A DNA stretch of 64,000 bases from Holothuria scabra (GCA_037179385.1 CM074180.1:24657455-24721454); one strand, 5' to 3'. Positions 1 through 12,194 are shown, counted from the first letter of the stretch. The notes: generated from the letters alone by a model not told the origin. Made by a program: numbers and translations.

Positions 1-810
1 AATTGTTTTATAAACTGTTTGTTTATTGTATTGCTTTTGAAATTAAAAAAAAAAACATTTAAGTTAAAGTAATCTGCTAAGTATTTTCACAATGTTTGTG
101 GAAAAATGTATGTAAATCAGAGTTACACCAGCTCTGCCTAGGCATCATAAAGAAGGAGAGAAACCTTTAAGGAGGTGATTTTCAATTTTTAAAGGTAGTG
201 TGACATGTCATCAGAATGACCTGACTTCACTGGTCAATAACAAAGTGACCTTTCCTGAGGGAAACCTGTTAGAATGATTTCAATATCTTTTAAGGTTCTC
301 AAGAAAGTTCTTTTCAAAATTTGAATGTTTTTGAAGCAACTTGTTTCAAGGACACAATTTAAACTTCCAAAAACCCAAAGGACAAACAAATGTCACATAA
401 GTCCTTGAAATGAAGATTGGACAGGCAAAGGACAGCATTAGCCATATGTGGCATGCCACTCTCATGACATCACAATACTGGCATATCGAGCTCCTATTTA
501 TTAATGATAAAAAGCAAATCAGAAATTGTCCTGTAAAATGGTCAATTTTTGACAGATTTTGATGAAAATTACAGCTATTTCCTTGGCTTTTGATACTTTT
601 TACATCAAGAACTCAATTTTGTCATTTTCATGTCACATGATCTTTAAGGAGAGAAAGACCAACATTGACAATGACCTGAATGCATTGGCAAGTATTAACG
701 ATGAAGGAATTTCACTCCTAAAAATTTAACTTTGCAGGATTTCAGTAGCCACGTGAGAGAACTGTTCAACTGCGGTACCTTGGAATAAACACTAATGAAA
801 TTTGGCTTAC

Positions 811-3800
811 CTCATTGACTATGACTTCTGGTGAGAAGAACCCAGTTGTATCTAAACTTCCAGAGTATTGAGCATTCCCCTTCTGTGCTGCAACCTTTGT
901 CTAAATTAACAAAAATTAAAGCAAATGTTGTGTATTTAAATTCTTCAGTTAAAAAATGATTGATTGGGGGAAAATAGGGGTGATGGGAATCAGAAGTTAA
1001 CAACAGTTACTACAGATAAAATGTACACGACCTGAAAGGGGTTTCCAAATTGATGTTCCAGATTTACAGTATGAGTAAAATGGCATTTTACAGTCCAGTT
1101 TCTATTAAACCAATTGGTTCTAGCTGGGCCGATCATAGCCCTTTTTCCAGTTGCAGCTCACTGGCTTTCTTTGAGAAATTCCTGGGGCAAGCTGGCTCTG
1201 GCCATACTGTCTGTAAATGACAGTTGATAGTTATACTACCGTAACTTCATTTTGTTGGGGTGGGGGTGATTTGGCATGATGGGAGTGGAAGGGGGGCTTG
1301 CCCCATTCCCTGTGGATTTTGATGTATATAAATTTGCACCGTATATCTTGTTCGAAATTTGGGGATTCAAAATAACACCCAACAATCACCTTTCATGTCA
1401 ATGACTCTTTCTTTCTGGAAAAGATACCATCCCTGTGAAAACGTGGGAGGGGGGGGGTTCAAAATTTAAGTCATAAACCAAACAAAATACAGCAGCAAGA
1501 ACAGTGAACTATATTGTGGAACAAAATAACATAGGAAAAGTTACAGGTTTGCTCTCTTTCGCTTAATTTCATAGATAATGTAACTTTTTTCTTGGAAAAA
1601 AATATTGCAACAATGCTACCTACCAGCTCTCGACGAAGCTTATCAATGTCTTTCTGGTAGCTGCGAACTTTTGACATCATAGGCAGACGATATCCTCCAG
1701 GGGCATTTCTAGCTTCTGTCTCCAGTGACTCTGTCTAACATCAAAAGCATGACAAATGATGTGAAAATTATGCCAACCACTTTACTCTAAAGGACATCAT
1801 TGTAACAGTGATGTTGATGTTAAGTGGCAGGTGCATGGATATGCCATACATGCAGAAAATTACATTTTTTAAATAGTTTATACTTAGACTTTATTCTGCT
1901 CCTGCTGCTCTTGTATGCTAGGTACTGGTGGTGGTGAGTTGATGGCATGTCGGCTTACATTCACTCTTTAAGTCGCTTTTGTGCAACATATTAACACTGA
2001 TGTTTATATATCTTTCAAATGCATGGAAACAAGGGAAATGAAGTAAAAGACACTCATTTTTCCTAGAGTCACACTTCATTGTACAACTCAAGCCATCCTA
2101 TAAAAGCAAATCTCTCTTCACAATTCCATCTGGTAAAACTTACCAAAACAGACCCTTCTTCAATCTGTCTCTGAGCATCTCTAATCAATTTTTTCCGTGC
2201 CTCTAAATGGAAGGAAACAAACAAGAAAGACTTAACTTTGTCTTAATACATGAAGTACTGCAGTGATGGTATTGTACAGTAACTAAGTTCTTATTTCTTT
2301 GGATGATTATGGTAGATGTTGTCTTAAAGGGCAAGAGCAGTCCCCCTTACTATAAATTTTCTATTACTTAAAGTGGGCATGACACGGCCAAAGTAAGTTT
2401 CTCGGTAAATATTTTTTGGGAACACCTTGACATAAAGTGAATGTTTTCCCTACAAAATTATGTCCATAAATACCAAAATACCACATTGTGAATTCCCAAT
2501 TACAGGCCATGCTCAGCCCATTTGAAATCCGAAAGCGAAAGAAGTATATGAGCGCATCTCAAGATGTGACGTCATTGGAGGCATGGTTAGCAACACTGTA
2601 CCAGGGAGCTCACAATCATCGAATCATGTGGATGGATGTTAGTGAGTACATCATTGCAAACACCGGCGCTACGATAGCAGTCAGTGTGGCCACTGACTAC
2701 GGTACATTGTGAATTGCTTAGTATTTGCAATATAATAGCACCTTCACCAAACAGCTCATGCAGTAAAGACGTGCTCATAGTGGGGATGCGCTTGTTGTGG
2801 AATGTCCATACATGTTCATAGCTGTTCTCTATAGTGCTGAACGGTGTCCTTCTTGCACAAAAAGAAGAACTGTTTTTACACGGGCGCATATGCACAAGAA
2901 CATATTGGCCAATGATTTGCCCCAAATCCCAACCATGGTCTGCACCTTTCGCTCTGTATGTTGGACGAGTATTGTGATGCAACTGTTTTCATTAAGTTGC
3001 TAAGATAAGATAACTTTACCGAGCTTTACATTAGTTCTACATCTAGGTGCGCGTTCTTAAATAGGGCGGGGTTTGTGCTGCCAATTGCGTCATAAAAGTC
3101 AGGTGACCTGTTGCGGCATTTTTCAAAATTGGATTTTGAATGTTTTCCTTCAAATATAATTCATGCCAAATTGTACAGGTTTTTAATGGGATGTGAGGTG
3201 ATATTTGTAAAATACTGTATCGAATCTTGCAATACACAAAAGTTTTTGAGGCCGTGTCATGCCCACTTTAATAATGTGACGTTATCCTTTATTTATACGC
3301 ATCAAGCAGCTTGAGGCTAATTCCTATTCACTACATTAAAGGGTTTCAAGTGTAAGTAATACTTGATCTATTTTGATCTGTTTTAGGTAGAACAAGCACA
3401 ACATCCATCTACCTTTCTAACTTGATTTGCAATCACAATCCTCCCCCCTCCTCACTACTACTACATAGCAGGAAGGTCACTGCTAACTGCCACGACTTTT
3501 TTGCCATGTTTTGTCATTGAAAAAGTAGGACTGCAAGTACAGTGGGTACCTGTCTGGAGGGATGCCTCTGGGCGCTTATCTGATGTGTCAAAATTCTCCT
3601 CACATTGTGTCAAACAGGGATGTACTGTACTTAGCTAGCCAAATTTGGGTTAGGGTTAAGGTGACAATGTTGCTATTCTGAAATATTCAATTTCCCATGT
3701 AGTAGTAGTAGAATGGAAAGCAATGCCACAATTTTGGAAATATTCCAGTAGAAGCAATGTTTGCATAACAATCTGGAAGCATCAACACTGACCTAATACA

Positions 3801-6800
3801 GTACTACATTTACAAATTTGTGTTAGCATTAAAAGTAGTTAAGAAGTAGGACAGTATAGAGATCAGATCCAAACCAGCATTTCAGTCATGAAATTTGGAA
3901 GCCCAGACATTGAAGTACTGTACAGTAGGGAGCACACTGCATCAGCTTCCTTTTACTTTTTCTTTTTTGTGGTCCTGTTTGTCCTTGAAATCTGATACTG
4001 TTGGAATGTTCGGTTGTGCTTTTCCTATAGATCTAGCATAAATCTAAAACATGTGGAGAATAGTGAACATCGTTGCTAAATATTTTAATAAATATCATAA
4101 AGAACTTGTATGCAAAGCTGGAGGGGTGAAAGTCCTCTCCGCCCCCCCCCCCAGAAAAGGTCAGTTAAATCCCCCTTTTAATTTCCATACAAATTAGAAA
4201 ATTGTCAATATCTGGGTTTCTCACTTTAGAATACACTTTTGCAGCAATGCTTTTACTTACATAAATAAATGGCCTTTACGATCCTTCAAATTATACCTTA
4301 CATGAGGCAAGCTTTTGTCTCCCTGAACCCACTAATAACTTAATACTAGGACAGCATCAATTTGGACTTGGGATTCAGCAGCAATAAATCCCCCATTTTG
4401 TGTTTCTGGCAGAATTCCTGACAGATTTCCCACTGAGCACATAATGTTCAGAAAAAAGGGCAGTTCCTTGATGATTAGTTTTTTTCTGAACACTATCAGT
4501 GTACAGTACATGTCATTGAGATGCAGATTTCTCCTGAAACAGGAAAATCTTCACAATTTGAAATCAATGTTATGTCTCATGAATACTGTTCAGTATGCTC
4601 TATGCAAAATGTTGATGGTCACCCCATTGCACCACTTGCAGTTAGATAGACTTGAGGCTATTGCACAGTATGTGTTCTGTACATACAGTAGTTAAACCCA
4701 AGTTCTGAGAAACAAGATGTGGGTCTATCTTTTTCCTGTCGATTGGGTGGATTGCAGGTCTGGGGAGGGTTATGAGGGGAGGAAATGCCAAGACCCCATA
4801 AGATGCCCTGACGTCCAAGCCCTAATCAAAAGTCAAACCACCAAAGCTTGACAACAGCCCACTTGTGACTTCTTTCCAAGAGGAGAAGTTACCATTGAAA
4901 GCAACTTTCTGAGATCTACCATGAAGCCACAAATTTATTCAATCAGCACAATTGCCCTGAACCCCTAACCTTTGCAGTTTAACCATTAGCCTACCTAATG
5001 GAACTTTATCAAAAGTCTTTGAAAAGTCAAGGTAAATGACATCAATGCCATACCCAGAATGAAGAGACATCTTCAAGAAAGGCTCAGTAAGTAAGTAACA
5101 CAAGGTCTGCTTGGCAGAAAACCATGCTGTGACAGATTAAGTAACCCATGATCTAAAAGAAACTATCCTTAATTAAAGATTCCATAACTTTGCACACAAC
5201 ATTGGTTAAACTGACAGGCCTGTAATTGCAAGGCATACTTCGATCCCCCTTCTTAAAAACTGGAGTAACATTTGCTACCTGCCAGTCAGTAGGAACAAAA
5301 CCCGCATCCAGACACTTCTGAAAAATGATGGAAAGAGGAACTGACAAAATCTCAGAGCATTCACATAAAATGGCTGGGTGAATCCCATCTGGCCCAGGGG
5401 CCTTACTAGCCTTCAAACTCTTTAACTTTTTATAGACCTGTTCCTCAAAAAAAAATGACATAACTGATTGAAGAAGAGACATCAGAACCCCAACAAAGAT
5501 GATTCCTTAGTAAAAATGGATACAAAATAGTCATTTAACAAGTTAGCCATATCCTGATGGTCACTTACCAAAGTACTATCATCACCTTTCAGAGGTTCCA
5601 CACCCTCCTTAAGTTTCTGCTTAGACCTCACATAGGCATGAAAAGTTTGGCTACCGTTAGTTTCTGCCATGCTATTTTCCGCCCCTCAAGAATGGTGTTT
5701 ACCGCTCCTTTTACTTTTAGCAGAATACATCTTTTTTGGGGGTGGAAAGTAATGGATTGAAATGTGATATCAGTGGTACTTTTGTCAAATGAAGATTCCA
5801 TCCACTCTTCCATAAAGTTTCAAACTTCATCGATGTCTTTTACTAATCAATGCTACACCCGTTACTGCCATATTGACATCTTTCCAAGCAACATTCTAAC
5901 TGTAGACTGTAGACTTTAGTATACTAATACGTATTTACGTACAAGTATAAGGTATTCAGTGCTGTGAACAATTGTTCACACATTCAGCATAAGCCTACCT
6001 ATAGTACTTGTACATAAAAAACACAAGTTCGTGACTAAACTTGAGGTTTAGAAAATGGTCAAATAATTCATTCTTTTCTATGAGGATGCTGAAAAAGTTA
6101 GAGGCCTATTCACAAATTCCATTGTTGTCTTGTGCTTGGACTTGAAATTTGAAGTTAAAAGTTATTTTTAACACATGGAAGTTCAAACATTACTTTCCAT
6201 CCCAAGATTTTTATGGGCGGAAAGTAACGGGTGGAAACTCCAGAGGGTGAAAACTAATGGACCCCAAAAAGATTGCCAGATTGGGTTAAATCTCAACCTC
6301 CTTGGCAAACTGAATCAGGCCAGGGTGGAGGTGTTTGGAATTACACCCCACACCAATTGTTGCAATTGTATGCCAACTGTTGTAATTTTCCTTATTACAG
6401 CCTGCTACGCCGTACGCCATATTTTGGGGTACATTTCCGTATGCCAAAGATCTTTCTGTGAAAGGCCCTACTTTCCAGTTTAGACCTATTTTCAAATAGC
6501 AATTACAATGAACTGTGGGATAGCATTTGGGTGTATGTTAATTTTTTACCACAGTAAAATGCCATTGACAAAAATGACAAACACCAAAACTCTATCCCAC
6601 AATCCTTTGTAATTGCTATTTGGAAATAGGTCTATTGACTTCCTGCACATGAAGTAATGTATAGAGTACAGCAATAAACTTAGTCATGTGTGCCTCCAGA
6701 CGTTGTGTTCAGTTGTTTTCACAACACTGTGGATAAGCAATACAATACGGATAAACGAAAGCGGCAAAGGCTACAGTACCTCCTGTTGCATGTGGTATAT

Positions 6801-6879
6801 GTTCTTCGATCTTCGTTCGTATTGCCTCTAGCGTAGTTCGAAGGTCTTCTTCGCATGTTTCGAAACGTTCGGAAGACAT
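811..6879 (-). CDS. VTI1B: VTI1B-like Qb-SNARE, 5' part of gene (four coding exons, continues off left edge)
   Basis: VTI1-family proteins are Qb-SNAREs that help drive fusion between endosomes, lysosomes and the trans-Golgi; the N-terminal three-helix domain seen here precedes the SNARE helix and C-terminal membrane anchor. Coding exons on the minus strand: 6879-6780 (start ATG at 6879-6877), 2202-2144, 1734-1624 and 900-811. All have GT donors and AG acceptors, and the phases join (1, 0, 0, 0) into 120 open codons. The strongest signature is in exon 3, residues 71-90, where PMMSKVRSYQKDIDKLRREL closely resembles the PMMSK motif region of animal VTI1B; exon 2 carries ARKKLIRDAQ, like the KKKLIRD segment. 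Human VTI1B is about 232 residues, so roughly the C-terminal half, with the SNARE motif and transmembrane segment, should lie left of the window. Exon 4 (90 nt) is supported by splice sites and phase but little by similarity. Intron 1 is about 4.6 kb and full of transposons. Identity is confident; exon 4 is less so. Confidence 0.85.
1100..1190 (-). mobile_element. SINE body fragment (VTI1B intron 3)
   Basis: The reverse complement contains AGTGAGCTGCAACTGGAAAA followed by a GCTATGATCGGCCCAGCTAG-like stretch resembling the SINE body before its tail. Short and diverged. Confidence 0.5.
2324..2367 (+). mobile_element. Terminus of a TAAAGGGCA(A)GAGCAGTC-type element
   Basis: The sequence TAAAGGGCAAGAGCAGTCCC matches the termini of the element at 63749-64000 (right end, reverse complement TAAAGAGCAGTCCCCC). 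Only about 40 bp precede the 22-bp TIR element that begins at 2368, so that element probably inserted into this older one. The opposite end is not evident. Confidence 0.45.
2368..3271. mobile_element. TIR foldback element, about 0.9 kb, with perfect 22-bp ends (VTI1B intron 1)
   Basis: The left end at 2368-2389 (TTAAAGTGGGCATGACACGG and on) and the right end at 3250-3271 are perfect reverse complements over 22 bp. The ends read TTAA, so either TTAA is a piggyBac-style target duplication or it is part of the inverted repeat; the sequence cannot separate these. Open frames inside (2488-2712 plus, 2587-2982 minus) show no recognisable transposase, so the element is non-autonomous. It lies in intron 1 of the VTI1B-like gene. 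Confidence 0.75.
4785..5652 (-). mobile_element. CR1/L2-like LINE fragment with internal deletion (VTI1B intron 1)
   Basis: The minus strand encodes the start of the reverse transcriptase domain: FHAYVRSKQKLKEG (near 5640), then SKAPGPDGIHPAIL (near 5400) and NYRPVSLTNVVCKVMESLI (5200-5160). It is the same family as the copies at 8463-10410 and 22163-24575. At 4860/4861 the 3' UTR (compare 22272) is joined directly to mid-RT sequence (compare 23166), so about 0.9 kb including the catalytic FADD region is missing. Frameshifts break the rest. The 5' end abuts the inverted-repeat element near 5645. This is a dead copy. Confidence 0.85.
5645..6275. mobile_element. Diverged inverted-repeat element, about 0.63 kb
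   Basis: A left arm (about 5645-5770) and a right arm (about 6180-6275) are imperfect reverse complements. Both contain GGTGGAAAGTAATG-like and GGGCGGAAA-like blocks in mirrored order (for example CATTACTTTCCA at 6187 and its complement at 5745). No coding capacity is seen between them. Ends are approximate because the arms are diverged and the LINE fragment touches the left arm. Confidence 0.4.
6481..6634. mobile_element. 154-bp MITE, copy 1 (VTI1B intron 1)
   Basis: The ends TAGACCTATTTTCAAATAGC and GCTATTTGGAAATAGGTCTA form inverted repeats that extend about 50 bp inward (through the GTGGGATAG block). A nearly identical 154-bp copy lies at 12041-12194, and a decayed relative at about 7195-7335. 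It has no coding capacity. High similarity between copies and long terminal repeats point to fairly recent activity. Confidence 0.8.
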
Positions 6880-7200
6880 TATAATAGCGGTAGCAGAAAT
6901 AGCCTACCACTGAGTACCACTACCTAACCTGAACTGTATAGGTCTACGAGGCCAAGCTGTCCCGGAGTCTGTGGGTAGACTCGACAGTGCCATGTACCGG
7001 GATACCGGATATGCGCTATAGTCTATGGCATGGTTGTATCATGTAGTGTATATAACATCATTGTAACAGTGTATGGGTTCGCGCAAGTCAGGGTAACGTT
7101 CTCAGGCAAGTGACCCCGCTTTTTGTAATCTTCGAGGTGTACAAAGAAGGCAGGGTCACCTGGACTGAGAGTAACCTTGCAAGGGTCCACCATTGCAGCA
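6880..7200 (-). promoter_or_regulatory. Presumed 5' flank / promoter of the VTI1B-like gene
   Basis: This stretch lies directly upstream of the ATG at 6879 on the minus strand. It is locally richer in CpG than its surroundings (for example around 6940-7030). No TATA box or initiator can be assigned with confidence, so the promoter call rests on position only. A decayed MITE copy begins at about 7195. Confidence 0.3.
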
Positions 7201-7335
7201 GTCACAAAGGATTGTGGGATAGGTTTAAGGTATGCACAAATTTTGTCAATGACATTTTACTGTAGGATAAAATAATGCACACCAATATTCTGTCCCATAA
7301 TGCTTTGCAAAAGCTATTTGGAAAAGTGTCTATAG
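7195..7335. mobile_element. Decayed MITE of the 154-bp family
   Basis: It shares the blocks AGGATTGTGGGATAG, TGACATTTTACTGTA and GCTATTTGGAAAAGTGTCTA with the copies at 6481 and 12041 but is heavily substituted. It lies just upstream of the VTI1B-like gene. Confidence 0.55.
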
Positions 7336-8462
7336 AGCAGGATATAGGAAAGAGCAGTCAATGGCAGCTCCCTGAGTGATCACTAACACTGATCTATATG
7401 TAGATCAGTAGTATGTAGCTCCAAGGTATGTAGATCAGTGATCCGAGGCACTGATACCACCCACTGATCTACAATGATACCATTCTACCTCATCTTCACA
7501 CTCCACTTCGGAATTACATGAGATTGCACAATTGACTAGCTTCAGTGCACATCTTGATCTCGTGAGGTGAGGACGTATTTGGCGTTCCTCTCCTCACGCT
7601 TGAATAACTTAAAGGCATATTTTCATCATCCCAAACAATTCCAATTCTCCCAACCTACTTCCTTCCAGCCCCTCCCACATTTATCTAAAACTCATCTTTA
7701 TCCAGGCACAATCCTTGTTTATTGCTTCATGGCTTGTCCCAGTGGCCATACAAGTCCATAATGTGTAATCAAGACACTCTCACTGCCCATGCTGTGTAAT
7801 TTAGCTATGATGCATTGTTTAATTGAATGTGATGCCAATCAATGAGCTGAACCAATTGAGAGTTTTGATATATGTATACTGAAACTGTAGTTTAGGGTGA
7901 CGAATGACTGCCTTTAAGTATTTGGCAAGTCTTCTTGCTTTACTTGTTGTTGTTGTTGTACCATTATCCTGCAATATGAATGATACCACCGATCTCGATG
8001 TAGTGGATCACGTGACCTCACAAGTGGTCTTAGTCATATGACCGAGCTAAGGAAAAAGCATGAAAACGAACGCGGGAAAAGAAAGCATTCCATGCAGACG
8101 ATTGTAGTAGGCCTAGGCCTCCGTAGTATTTGATAAAGATTCAGCTTGCATGGAAAGAAAATCAACATGAAAATTAAGTTGTTAAAATCATTCTTTCTTA
8201 ATCCGTCCATACCTAAAAGAAGGGATCTCAAGTGTGGTTTTGTGCAATGGATTGTGTCTCACTTGTCTTTTTTGGTGTAAAATTTTGACCTGCCGCTAAG
8301 TAGCCTCGAGACCCCTGTAGGTATAATCAAGGTGCCTATACACATACTCTTTAAAATAAAGAGAGTACTCATTAGTATAAGCGCAAGAAATAATTAATGA
8401 AAGAAAATTTGTAATGGTTTATGAGAATACAGCTAAAGGATGAAAAAAGATATGTGATATCT
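7336..8462. other. Intergenic stretch, no gene recognised
   Basis: I see no supported exon. Around 7385-7470 there are several copies of GTAGATCAGT/ACTGATCTA, including a 9-bp stem with a 4-base loop at about 7390-7412. The remainder is ordinary AT-rich sequence up to the LINE at 8463. Confidence 0.4.
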
Positions 8463-10410
8463 GATGACTTAAGTGCCTACAAGAGTCAAGAGGTCTTAGT
8501 TAAAAATTTGGTTAAGGACACTAAAGCTAGGTTTGAAAAAAAGTTGGCCAGTGAGGTTAAGATTAACCCAAAATCTTTCCATGCCTATGTTAGGTCTAAG
8601 CAGCATGTTAAGGAGGGGGTTGGGCCACTTCATGATGTGAATGGTTCATTAGTTAGTGATCATCAGGATATGGCTAATTTGTTAAATGATTATTTTGTAT
8701 CTGTTTTTACCAAGGAGTCATCTGTCATGGGGATTTGTAGGGGTTCTGATATCCCTTCTTCAATGAGTGACATTGTGTTCTCTGAGGAGCTGGTTCTGAA
8801 AAAATTAAAGAGTTTGAAGGCAAGTAAGGCTCCTGGGCCAGATGGGATCCATCCCGCCATCCTTCATGAATGCTCTGAGGTTTTATCAGTTCCACTATCA
8901 ATTATTTTTCAGAAATGTCTTGACTCAAATTTTGTTCCTACTGACTGGCGGGTTGCTAATGTCACTCCAATTTTTAAAAAGGGGATCGGAGTTCACCTTG
9001 TAATTACAGGCCAGTCAGTTTAACTAGTGTTGTGTGCAAAATTATGGAATCCTTAATCAAGGACTGTTTGCTAAAGCATCTCTTAGATAATGGGTTACTC
9101 AATCTAACTCAGCATGGTTTCCTACCCAGTAGATCTTGTGTTACAAATTTGCTAAGCTTTCTTGAGGATGTTTCTTTGTCTCTCGATTCAGGTTCCAGTG
9201 TGGACGTCATTTACCTTGACTTCCAAAAAGCTTTTGACAAAGTACCTCTAGATAGACTCATGGTAAAATTGCATAGGTTAGGCATCATGGGCAAGTGCGC
9301 TCAGTGGATCAATTCGTGGCTCAATGGTAGGTCTCAGAGAGTTGTTGTCAATGGAAATTTTTCTTCCTGGAAAGAAGTCTCAAGTGGTGTACCACAAGGT
9401 TCTGTTCTTGGCCCACTTCTTTTCTTAATTTTCATAAATGATATTGATAGCTCTATCACTTCCAGTATAAGTAAGTTTGCTGATGATACAAAGCTCTATA
9501 GGAAGGTTGGAGGAAAGGATGATTCTTTATTGCTTCAGAAAGATCTGGATAGGTTATTTTCATGGTCTCAGACTTGGCAAATGTCTTTTAATGCTGATAA
9601 GTGCAAAGTCCTCCACTTTGGTTCTAAGAATCCCCACCATGATTATACTATGAATGGTACTAATTTGAACAAAGTGACTTCTGAGAAAGACCTTGGTGTA
9701 GTTATTACAAGAGATTTGAAGTCATCTAGGCAATGTGCAGCTACTGCTGCAAGGGCAAATAGGGTGCTTGGGTTGATCAGGAGGAATTTTAAGAGTTTTA
9801 GTAAAGAAATTGTGCTAAATTTGTATAAGCAGCTGGTTCGACCCCATCTCGACTATGCTGCACAGGCCTGGAGTCCCTTCTTTGAAAAGGACAAATTGCT
9901 TTTAGAGCAAGTTCAGAAGAGAGCTACCCGACTCATACCTGAGGTTAAAAATCTACCTTATTCCCAAAGGCTTAAGCTGCTTGGGCTTACCACTTTGGAG
10001 CTGAGAAGGATTGGGGGGACATGCTCCAGGTATACAAATTTCTATCTGAAGGGAATCCTTTGTTAGCTTGCAGTTATTTAAAGGTCCAGAGTAATCCTCG
10101 GGTTAGAGGCCATTGCAAAAAGCTTGAAAAGTCTTTTGCTAGACTTGACATTAGGAAGTTCAGTTTCTCTCATAGGGTTGTTAGTGAGTGGAATAGCCTG
10201 CCTGAGTGGGTTGTTAACTCCACATCAGTGCACCGTTTTAAGGTTAATATTGACAAGTTTTTCCATGACTGTGGTAGAATCTAATCTTTCTGGGCTCTTT
10301 AGGTGTTGGTGGTTTGCTTTGTTTTGGGGGGTTTTTGGATTACAGGGCATCTTATGGGGCCTTTACAGCCCTCCTTTGCCCTTTAACCTGTTATGTTATG
10401 TTATGTTATA
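8463..10410 (+). mobile_element. CR1/L2-like non-LTR retrotransposon, 5'-truncated, nearly intact RT
   Basis: This copy encodes most of a LINE ORF2: an RT N-terminal part (SLKASKAPGPDGIHPAIL near 8810), RT core with YLDFQKAFDKVP (about 9210), SSGVPQGSVLGPLLFLIF (9380-9430) and the catalytic FADD in SKFADDTKLY (about 9470), then the thumb and C-terminal region. Two single-base frameshifts interrupt it: one in a G run near 8985 and one in the G run near 10013. Similarity to sister copies starts near 8463, so the endonuclease domain is missing through 5' truncation. The stop is at about 10284, followed by a short 3' UTR and a tail of TTATG repeats (10391-10410), as in CR1/L2-group LINEs that end in short tandem repeats. 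Clade is assigned by eye. Confidence 0.9.
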
Positions 10411-10765
10411 TGGATTTTTTTACATTGGTTTGACAGGGGCGCCGGAAGCTATTTAAGATTGGTACGGCAGATAAATTCAACAAGAGAGATAATAAATATT
10501 ACCGCGTAGCGTTAGTGCTGGGGCGTAGCCCTCGCTTATAGGCGCCGGGGTCCAGCGCTAGGGGCCCGCTGAAGGGCCCCTGGTGGGGTTATTTGATAAA
10601 GCATATTTAGACAACTCTTGCTGTTTTCAACAGGCTGCTGTGCACCATTATAATGCTCTTCGTTGCAATTTTGGTCAAGCAGTCCTCAGCTACATTGAAC
10701 ATCATTTACTTGTTGTTTTGGTTAAACCATATTTATTTTGAATCATTACATTATTTTGTCACTGT

Positions 10766-10937
10766 CTAAGGTATACGAAGTGGGGTGCCGGGGACACTCT
10801 TCCTTCCAATTCGGGCAAAACCGGTTGTCTATTCGGGCAGAATACGGGGCAAAACATGCCGATGAACGGTGACACCGTGGCAAAAAATGCTCTTGTCCCC
10901 TCACAGAAAATATAAGGCCTACCCCGTACACCTATGC
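10766..10937. mobile_element. MITE of the AGGTGTACGAGG family, copy 1
   Basis: The ends (AAGGTATACGAAGTGGGG and CCCCGTACACCTATG) are inverted. The interior shares GGGCAAAAAATGCTCTTGTC-like sequence with the copy at 31120-31294. It has no coding capacity; overlapping open frames are coincidental. It is nested in the 2.1-kb TIR element. Confidence 0.6.
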
Positions 10938-12040
10938 GAGTCACCTTTGTTTTTTCATATTGTTTGAATACTGTAGCACAATCAAATTTAGTTTGTTTGT
11001 TGGTTATTCAGTTTGTTGAGGTAATTAGCTGATGCATGGAGAGGGAGTTGCGGCTAAACAACAACTCCCTGCAAAGAGTGACTTTCAAATAGGGAAAGGG
11101 GGAGTGTGAGTTGGTTCAGTGGGCGCAAAATCTTCATCACTAGTGTAACCATTTTTAGACCTTCACTGATTTGATGCTGTGTCAATAAACATTATTATAG
11201 ATGAGCATATACTTTCCACATTCAACTCTTAATTGTAGGCCTAAAGTTCTTGAAGCTTTCAGCACTTTCACCCACTTTGAACTGTATTGAGTCAAGAAAA
11301 TTTAAACGCAGATTGCTAGGCTACAAATAGAAATTGCCATGATAGAGATTGTTCCGGGGGGAGGGGACTGAGGGGTTGGAAGGGGGGCAGGGTTACAGGT
11401 ATGAATACATAGATTCTGGTGGATGGGGGGTATAGTATGGGTTAAAAGAGTGTTTCAAGGGTGTTAAATAATTAACTGGGGCTGTTAGTATGACTGTATG
11501 ACAATAATTATTTTTACAATATCAAGTGCAATTATTTTTTAATCTTTATTTTAAAACTAAAGCAATGTCATTTTTAACATTGAAGTAATTATTTTTGATT
11601 TTTGTAATTTAAAGAGGTGATTAAATTAAGAGAGCATCAAGTTTAAAGGAAGACCGTATTTTTATTTTCTTTTGTCATTTTACATGGTTTTAACCTGTTA
11701 TCAGTACCCACTCAGTCCATGATGGAACTGCTTTCTACTTGACAATTTCATCATGCACATGTATAGTGCTACGTACACCTTTTGGGTCCTCAGTCTGCCC
11801 ATGTATGGCTCTCTAAAAGGCTTATTGTGCTAATTTTTAAAACCTCGAACATTCTGTACAGTCCCCCCCACCCGATGCTCCTTCGTCCACTTTCCTCACC
11901 ACCAAGTCAACAACAAGTGGTGACTGACAACTTCTGCACAGTCAAATGTACGCTCAGCTGTTACTCGGTCGGTAAGAATGGGAGTGGTATGGCTGCCGTA
12001 CCATGTTCGCGGTGACTTCAACTGTTTGTACATGCTCCTA

Positions 12041-12194
12041 TAGACCTATTTCCAAATAGCAATTACAATGAATTGTGGGATAGAGTTTTGGGTGTACGTC
12101 AATTTTCACCACAGTAAAATGCCATTGACAAAAATGACAAACACCAAAACTCTATCCCACAATCCTTTGTAATTGCTATTTGGAAATAGATCTA
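12041..12194. mobile_element. 154-bp MITE, copy 2
   Basis: Nearly identical to the element at 6481-6634: ends TAGACCTATTTCCAAATAGC and its complement (one substitution, GATCTA), same length, same central AAAATGCCATTGACAAAAAT. It is nested in the 10434-12536 TIR element, so it moved after that element was in place. Confidence 0.85.

Noticed and set aside
2488..2982. Overlapping open frames on both strands as genes
   Set aside because: They lie inside the TIR foldback at 2368-3271 and contain no domain.
7385..7470. Short repeats of GTAGATCAGT as a regulatory array
   Set aside because: Only a few imperfect copies over 80 bp, in repeat-rich DNA; no known factor or gene context.
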